From Eurosta solidaginis (taxonomy: Eukaryota; Arthropoda; Insecta; Diptera; Tephritidae): a stretch of 64,000 nt of DNA. Below are positions 59,216 through 64,000 of this stretch, in pieces (position 1 is the stretch's first letter; the number at the start of each line of letters is the position of its first letter). The notes under the pieces were generated by a model. The model made no database searches. It was not told the origin of the DNA and saw only the letters and a list, made by a program, of their open reading frames with translations. A program made the translations under genes and the position numbers. Location of the stretch: contig NC_090319.1 in assembly GCF_040869045.1 (NCBI RefSeq), positions 237,205,832 through 237,269,831 on the forward strand. Direction: 5' to 3'.

Positions 59216-60357
59216 GAAAAGGCTTTGAAGAGATTTACAAGGTATAATCGAAACAGCTGTCGCCTTGTCCGTCCTGATGTCACGTTGTTTAAATTTTTCC
59301 CAAATTATTAAATAAATTATAAAATTAAAAAATTGCTCCAAATAAATGTTTTCATACATTTGAAAAAGCAATATGGGCAATCCCCGATTATTAAAATCAT
59401 ACAAACAGACAAAATTGGTTAATTCGTTGTAGTTCTATAAATAAAACGAAAACAGCAACAAAAACCAAAGTTTCTTTGAAAACCGCCGTACCAAGCATAG
59501 CTTTAACACATAATTGCATACGAAGTATGCAATGTGTAAAAGATTAAAATATGCAAAAAGAAGGCAATTGGGAAGAACTTTACAACAGGCATGACGTAGC
59601 TGAATGCGTTTACAACCATTTCAACTATCGTAGGAGTGCGAGTTCGAATCCCACTCCTGGGAGAAAAGGCTTTGAAGAGATTTACAAGGTATAATCGAAA
59701 CAGCTGTCGCCTTGTCCGTCCTGATGTCACGTTGTTTAAATTTTTCCCAAATTATTAAATAAATTATAAAATTAAAAAATTGCTCCAAATAAATGTTTTC
59801 ATACATTTGAAAAAGCAATATGGGCAATCCACGATTATTAAAATCATACAAACAGACAAAATTGGTTAATTCGTTGTAGTTCTATAAATAGAACGAAAAC
59901 AGCAACAAAAACCAAAGTTTCTTTGAAAACCGCCGTACCAAGCATAGCTTTAACACATAATTGCATACGAAGTATGCAATGTGTAAAAGATTAAAATATG
60001 CAAAAAGAAGGCAATTGGGAAGAACTTTACAACAGGCATGACGTAGCTGAATGCGTTTACAACCATTTCAACTATCGTAGGAGTGCGAGTTCGAATCCCA
60101 CTCCCGGGAGAAAAGGCTTTGAAGAGATTTACAAGGTATAATCGAAACAGCTGTCGCCTTGTCCGTCCTGATGTCACGTTGTTTAAATTTTTCCCAAATT
60201 ATTAAATAAATTATAAAATTAAAAAATTGCTCCAAATAAATGTTTTCATACATTTGAAAAAGCAATATGGGCAATCCCCGATTATTAAAATCGTTACGGA
60301 TTACCGTTATGCGAACAAAGTTAATATACTCTGTGAGCTCTGCTCAGCTGAGTATAA

Positions 60358-61383
60358 TTAAGGGAGTGGCAAGTGCACTTAATATAAAACAAATTAGTCT
60401 CATGCTTTAGTTTGGTTTTCAATTCAAAAATGGCTTCATCAATGGCATACAACGTCAAATTTCTTTGAGTTCCACGTGCAACAACTTTTTTAAGCTCAAT
60501 TATTAACAAAAATGTATCACGAAAAGTGTTTGATAACGGTTCGAAATATCTACAAAACGAGATTTACTGAAAATTCTTTCTAAATTATCTGCTAGGTAAA
60601 GTGCCATTGTTCTGTTACATTTTGATGACATCAATTTTTTCATAAGAAATCCTTTGAGGTAAATTGAAATTTACATAAAATTTAATGAAGGTGTGGAACA
60701 TTTTGTGGGAATTGTTGTACATTTTTACCTCATTGAAAAAAAAAAGCACGAAAGTATCAAAATCTTGATTACAGCCTAAAAAGACCAAAATTGGAAAAAA
60801 ACGGACCAGAGGACAAAATGGGGTTGGAAAGTACCATTTATAGTCCAAATGGATCAAAGTGGCAACCGTTGGATAAGCAGTTATGGACATATACATATAT
60901 ATGCATATACATATGTATATGTATAGGCAGGTAGATATGCATAATGGCAAAGTGTACATTAGATCGTTTTGAAATTATAAACTGCGCTGTCAGAAAATAA
61001 TCAGTTTATGTTAACTAAGCTCGACCACATCGTAATTTTAATATTTTTAAAGGAAATACATAAATACACACGGCCTTTTCCATAGTAATTCACAACAGGT
61101 TGAACTGGCCGGTCAATAAAGGCTTCGCATAAACCGAATATGACCATAGTGTTGGTAACTCGCTTTACATAAGAAACAAAATTTTACTAGTTAAAATCAC
61201 TTTTTGTTCTATACTTAACATTTGCAAAAAAATGCGCTATCGTCCCATCCAACTATATAATAGCTGTTAAAAATGCCCAGCTTTTTTTAAATGAGTCAAT
61301 TAATTAAATGAAATAAGTTAAGTCACTCCTGTTATGATTTCTAAAGAAGAGTTTTCGTAGCGTTAACTAATTTTAAATAATAT
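60358..61383. other. Spacer with a TATACATA microsatellite
   Basis: A run of ATATACATATATATGCATAT-type repeat lies at 60889-60930. The minus frame at 60509-60321 (62 codons) has no recognised domain. No gene is supported. Confidence 0.35.
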
Positions 61384-61958
61384 TGTGACGAATATTAGTG
61401 ACACTAAGTGATACTCACATCACTAGTGTGATGCTAAGTAAATGAAGCCACAACAACAATAACGCAGGCAGTCATTTGTATCTACAATGTAGATTCTACA
61501 TAAACGAATCAATCAATATGTCTACACATATGTACCTACACTCAGCGGAGAGAGACCCACAAACACATGCATATATCATATCTGCGATGTTCCCAAAAGT
61601 AGGCAATTATCTGTGGAAGTATCACTCACATATACCCGCGCATATGAGAAGCTATAACGTGCATCTGTAGTTATGTTATAGATGGTACTTTTATAGCTGG
61701 TAGCAAATTCTAGAAATAGAAACGCCTAGAAATATGTCAACGAGGAAACCAAAAAGTATAAAACCAGCAGCAACTTAGGCACGACGAATCAGTTTGATTT
61801 AAGCACGCTGTCTGTCGAGCAGTAGAAGTGTTATTGTGAAGTACTTTAATAAAGGCCGTTTTGCATTATTGAATAGTGGAGTTATTTATTCAACAGTTTA
61901 GTGATTCGAATGTTAGTATAAGGTTGAAAATAAGCGGAATTTCCCAAAATTCGTTGCA
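61384..61958 (+). repeat. 5' LTR (575 bp)
   Basis: It begins TGTGACGAATATTAG and ends GTTGCA, the usual TG..CA, two bases before the primer binding site. Inside are a TATAAAA at 61757-61763 and an AATAAA polyadenylation signal at 61848-61853, the expected U3-R order. ACTAAGTGATACTCACATCA and the following bases near 61405-61440 contain inverted GTGAT/ATCAC words. The 3' LTR is outside the window, so the left border is inferred. Confidence 0.7.
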
Positions 61959-61960
61959 AT

Positions 61961-61978
61961 TGGTGTCAAAAGAGGAAT
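61961..61978 (+). promoter_or_regulatory. Primer binding site, tRNA-Leu-like
   Basis: TGGTGTCAAAAG and the following bases start two bases after the LTR. TGG plus this sequence fits the complement of a tRNA 3' end, most like leucine, with a few mismatches. It fixes the LTR right border. Confidence 0.55.
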
Positions 61979-62011
61979 TTTTGAATAAATTCTGGAGATT
62001 TCGAATACAAC

Positions 62012-62944
62012 TTGGACATGGCAAAGTTAAGTGAATTGAGGATCCAGCAACTGAAGAAGGAGTTGGGGAGCCGTGGATTGAATAAAACCGGCAATAAACT
62101 CGAACTTCAGGCACGGCTACGAGTTGTATTGGAGTTGGAAGTAATTAATGTGGACGAGTATGTCTTTTATCCTGATATGGAAGAGCCAGGGACTAAAATG
62201 GAAGAGAAGGTAGAGACTCCGAATCCATTGGCAAGTTTTGACACTAAAGCGATACTAGCATTGTTGAAGCAAATGTCGGCACAAATATCAACCGAAATGT
62301 CATCTCAACTAGAATCGCAGGAGAAACGTATAACATCCAATATGGAAGAACAGAAGACACGTATTGCAGAAATGTCGTCAGAAATATCATTAGAAATAAC
62401 ATCGAAGGTTGAGGCACAAGAAACGCGTATTTCAGAAACGTCGTCACAAATATCATCCCAACTGGAATCACAGGAGACGCGTATCTCAGAGATGTCGTCA
62501 GAAATAACATCTAAAATTGAAACACAAAAGGCACGTATATCAGAAATGTCGGCACAAATTTCAGCACAGTTATCATCGCAGATCTCTGCACAACTGGAAG
62601 CCCGTATGGACGAAAAAATTGTACAACTCGAGGAAAAAATTGATGCCGAGATAGAAGCGTTAAAAGGTCGTATGGAGCAGTTAAAACTAAAACGCCCAGC
62701 TGTGCCAGCGAGCAATCCGAAGGTAAAAATTCCATCTTTTGATGGCTCCGTTCCTTTCCAGGTATTAAAGCTTCAATTTGAGAAGACGTCAGCAGTGAAC
62801 AACTGGAATACTGAAGATAAAGTTGCTGCACTGTTCGTAGCAATGAAAAGGCCTGCAACTGAAATTTTACAGACTATTCCAGAGTGCGAACGGAACAGTT
62901 ATGAAGCATTGATGGCCGCTGTCGAGAGACGTTATGGAAGCTAG
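62012..62944 (+). CDS. Gag polyprotein with N-terminal SAP domain, truncated by a stop
   Basis: 310 residues. Residues 4-40 (LSELRIQQLKKELGSRGLNK) form a SAP domain, a DNA-binding helix-turn-helix known from nuclear proteins and some retroelement Gags. Residues 75-215 are a long coiled coil made of near-repeats of ISEMSSQISSQLESQETR type, about 20 residues each. Residues 230-310 (KIPSFDGSVPFQVLKLQFEK, ending in ALMAAVERRYGS) match the capsid region of Ty3/gypsy Gag. The frame ends at a TAG where related Gags continue; the downstream bases still read as capsid in the same and then a shifted frame. Gag would form the particle that holds the RNA. The start is the first ATG after the leader, 53 bp downstream of the PBS start. 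Confidence 0.75.
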   Translation: MDMAKLSELRIQQLKKELGSRGLNKTGNKLELQARLRVVLELEVINVDEYVFYPDMEEPGTKMEEKVETPNPLASFDTKAILALLKQMSAQISTEMSSQLESQEKRITSNMEEQKTRIAEMSSEISLEITSKVEAQETRISETSSQISSQLESQETRISEMSSEITSKIETQKARISEMSAQISAQLSSQISAQLEARMDEKIVQLEEKIDAEIEALKGRMEQLKLKRPAVPASNPKVKIPSFDGSVPFQVLKLQFEKTSAVNNWNTEDKVAALFVAMKRPATEILQTIPECERNSYEALMAAVERRYGS

Positions 62945-63378
62945 CACAGGAAATAGATATATCAAATAGAATTGCAAAATTGTTGCCAAAAAGCTAATGA
63001 GGCTTTGCAAGAGTTTGCTTCGGATGTTGAACGATTGGCTCATTTGGTAAATGAGCACGCACCCGTGGAGTACACCGAGAGGGTAAAAAAATTCAGTGTT
63101 TTATAAATGGAATACGGTACGTAGAAATGAAGCGAGCGGCATATGCAAACCCAAAACCCGCATTCGCAGAAACGGTATCCCATGCACTGACTCAGGAAAC
63201 AGCGTCGCTTCTCTGTAAGTTTTCAAAGCACACCGTGTAGAAGTGGAAAGGCCGACTGGGTGAACACAATATTGGAGGAGCTGAATGGATCACAACAGAA
63301 AAATGACGGAGTTATGAAGTGTTTCAAGTGCGGTAACCCAGGTCAGATTGCTCGTAATTGCAGAACCGGTCCTGGTAG
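62945..63378 (+). pseudogene. Gag C-terminus with zinc knuckle, frameshifted
   Basis: After the TAG at 62942 the frame has another early stop but still reads EALQEFASDVERLAHLV (from about 62997). It then shifts near 63085 to FINGIRYVEMKRAAYANPKP, then a stop near 63238 and another shift. At 63320-63361 is CFKCGNPGQIARNC, a CCHC knuckle in which the histidine is replaced by glutamine (63344-63346). A lone knuckle without its histidine should bind zinc and RNA poorly. At least three lesions lie in 300 bp. Confidence 0.7.
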
Positions 63379-63828
63379 TTGCAGCATGGTCTTAATAACA
63401 AAGCTGGAGGGGATGAGCAAGAGCGAGTAAAGTGTAGAGATCGAGAGCTAGCTCCAGCTTTTGAATGTCCTGTGATATCTGTGTCCCAAATTGGAAGGAA
63501 ATCAAGCAGTCTTACCGTCAGAGGGAATGTGGATGGCAAAGAACGTGTACTGACTGTAGATACGGGCGCATCTCATTCCTTAATCCGATCTGCTTTGGTC
63601 AATAGGAGAGAAAAGCCATTACCTGGAACAAGGTTGCGTACGGTCACTGCCGAGTATAACCAAGTCCAAAAAGAAGTGATCTGCAAAGTCTTAATTGGGA
63701 AGGTCATGGTTCTAAACAAATTCATTGTGGCGGAGATTGTTGAAGAAGTCATATTGGAAGTGGACTTCTTAGTTGACCATGACATCAGGATCGACATGCA
63801 AAGAAGGAATATGCGCTACAAGAACTAG
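63379..63828 (+). CDS. Retrotransposon aspartic protease region
   Basis: 149 residues in an open frame. The catalytic DTGAS lies at 61-65 (LTVDTGASHSLIR). A second hydrophobic ILEVDFL near residues 124-130 takes the place of the usual ILGxDFL, with the glycine changed to glutamate. This protease cleaves Gag-Pol as a dimer. The frame stops at 63828; polymerase would follow in the next region, and no RT motif is reached before 64000. The start codon is not meaningful, as the protease is normally made as part of Gag-Pol. Confidence 0.7.
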   Translation: MQHGLNNKAGGDEQERVKCRDRELAPAFECPVISVSQIGRKSSSLTVRGNVDGKERVLTVDTGASHSLIRSALVNRREKPLPGTRLRTVTAEYNQVQKEVICKVLIGKVMVLNKFIVAEIVEEVILEVDFLVDHDIRIDMQRRNMRYKN

Positions 63829-64000
63829 GATATACCACTTAACTTTAGTTTGGAGAAAGGCTTCAGCACTAATCGACTACTGGTTGAAAAGACTCGACAA
63901 AGACCACGAAAATCAAAGTTTAAGGTTGATGGATCGAATGGGCCAAATAAAGCGAAATCAAAAGTGCCTGCGAGAGAAACACTGGCATTCACAAAACCAA

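Larger units (their letters stand above)
58597..60290 (+). mobile_element. 447-bp tandem array (3.4 direct copies plus inverted partial copy)
   Basis: Direct copies start with TCCCGGGAGAAAAGGC at 58761, 59208, 59655 and 60102, exactly 447 bp apart and nearly identical. The last stops at 60290. The first 164 bp (58597-58760) is an inverted partial copy. CGTTACGG stands on both sides of the block (58589-58596 and from 60292), an 8-bp target duplication. Each unit has a tRNA-like part, a possible degenerate hammerhead and an AT-rich tail. Inverted partial copy plus tandem copies is a structure known for Penelope-type insertions. Frames of 75-112 codons here are not real genes. It may be a new non-autonomous retroelement. 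Confidence 0.75.
57136..60357 (-). mobile_element. INE-1/DINE-1-like element G, interrupted
   Basis: The element proper is 57136-58596 plus about 60291-60357. It has the CAAGTAAGGAAG start, the hairpin, about one and a half 130-bp monomers (57270-57480), a deletion within the first conserved block near 57720-57740, a GACGGACGGACAGACGGACA microsatellite, and the D-type terminus (TTATGCCGTTACGG, then GTTATGCGAACAAAGTTAAT and CAGCTGAGTATAA). The 447-bp array has inserted between the two halves of that terminus, duplicating CGTTACGG. Confidence 0.75.
61384..64000 (+). mobile_element. Ty3/gypsy-type LTR retrotransposon, 5' part (runs off the edge)
   Basis: Seen in order: a 575-bp 5' LTR, a primer binding site, a Gag with SAP domain, coiled coil and capsid-type region, a zinc knuckle, then an aspartic protease. 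Reverse transcriptase, RNase H, integrase and the 3' LTR would lie beyond 64000. The Gag-protease link is broken by stops and frameshifts, so this copy is not intact. The order and motifs match Ty3/gypsy elements. Confidence 0.8.

Noticed and set aside
59248..59290. CCTGATGTCACG word as a hammerhead core
   Set aside because: It lacks the GA after CUGAN and has no downstream GAAA with a pairing stem; the better candidate is the GAAACAGCTGTC site just upstream.
58586..60274. Four pairs of nearly identical 75-112 codon frames
   Set aside because: They are copies of non-coding tandem units, one per 447 bp, containing the tRNA-like part in frame by chance.
62244..62858. Long minus-strand frames opposite the Gag coiled coil
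   Set aside because: They are antisense shadows of the repetitive coiled-coil codons.

Overview
This window looks like repeat-dominated, AT-rich DNA from a higher (cyclorrhaphan) fly. A true fruit fly (Tephritidae) is my best guess, based on the style of the dispersed repeats; this is inference and not a species call. I find no operon-like structure, no convincing single-copy host gene with exons, and no rRNA. Nearly everything recognisable is a transposable element, a relic of one, or a satellite-like expansion inside one. The stretches between them are AT-rich and give no recognisable coding sequence.

Layout. 1-9060: three nested insertions. A Penelope-like element (PLE, minus strand) is split by a tRNA-bearing TIR DNA transposon (130-8255), which is itself split by an INE-1/DINE-1-like (Helentron-associated) element (1041-8184) carrying about 43 tandem 130-bp monomers in a higher-order pattern. 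9060-10480: a second PLE copy, head-to-head with the first. 10770-15010: more copies of the DNA transposon, a second INE-like subfamily, and a second inverted PLE pair ending in a hammerhead-like motif. 17170-19770: INE-like element with nine 130-bp monomers. 20040-20930: about 150-bp tandem repeats with dCTCF-like cores. 21370-21730: foldback MITE. 22200-25580: broken R1-clade LINE. 25930-27200: broken RNase H-bearing LINE on the minus strand. 27870-29770: Foldback-like inverted minisatellite. 30130-30480: dispersed repeat with a (CAA)n tail. 30750-35060: INE-like element and a nest of MITEs. 35330-38184: INE-like element followed directly by a tRNA-like sequence. 39190-39650: LINE 3' end. 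42230-42480: hairpin-rich array. 44100-44770: second dCTCF-core array. 48576-49579: two MITEs. 49925-51726: INE-like element on the plus strand. 52088-52996: Tc1-like transposase relic. 57136-60357: INE-like element interrupted by a 447-bp tandem array flanked by an 8-bp duplication. 61384-64000: Ty3/gypsy-type LTR retrotransposon (LTR, PBS, SAP-containing Gag, zinc knuckle, protease) running off the window edge.

The most unusual items are the 447-bp array (tRNA-like head, possible degenerate hammerhead, inverted first copy, target duplication), the higher-order 130-bp satellite growing inside one INE-like element, and two unrelated tandem repeats that share a dCTCF-like core. All family names rest on motifs read by eye; no database search was possible.
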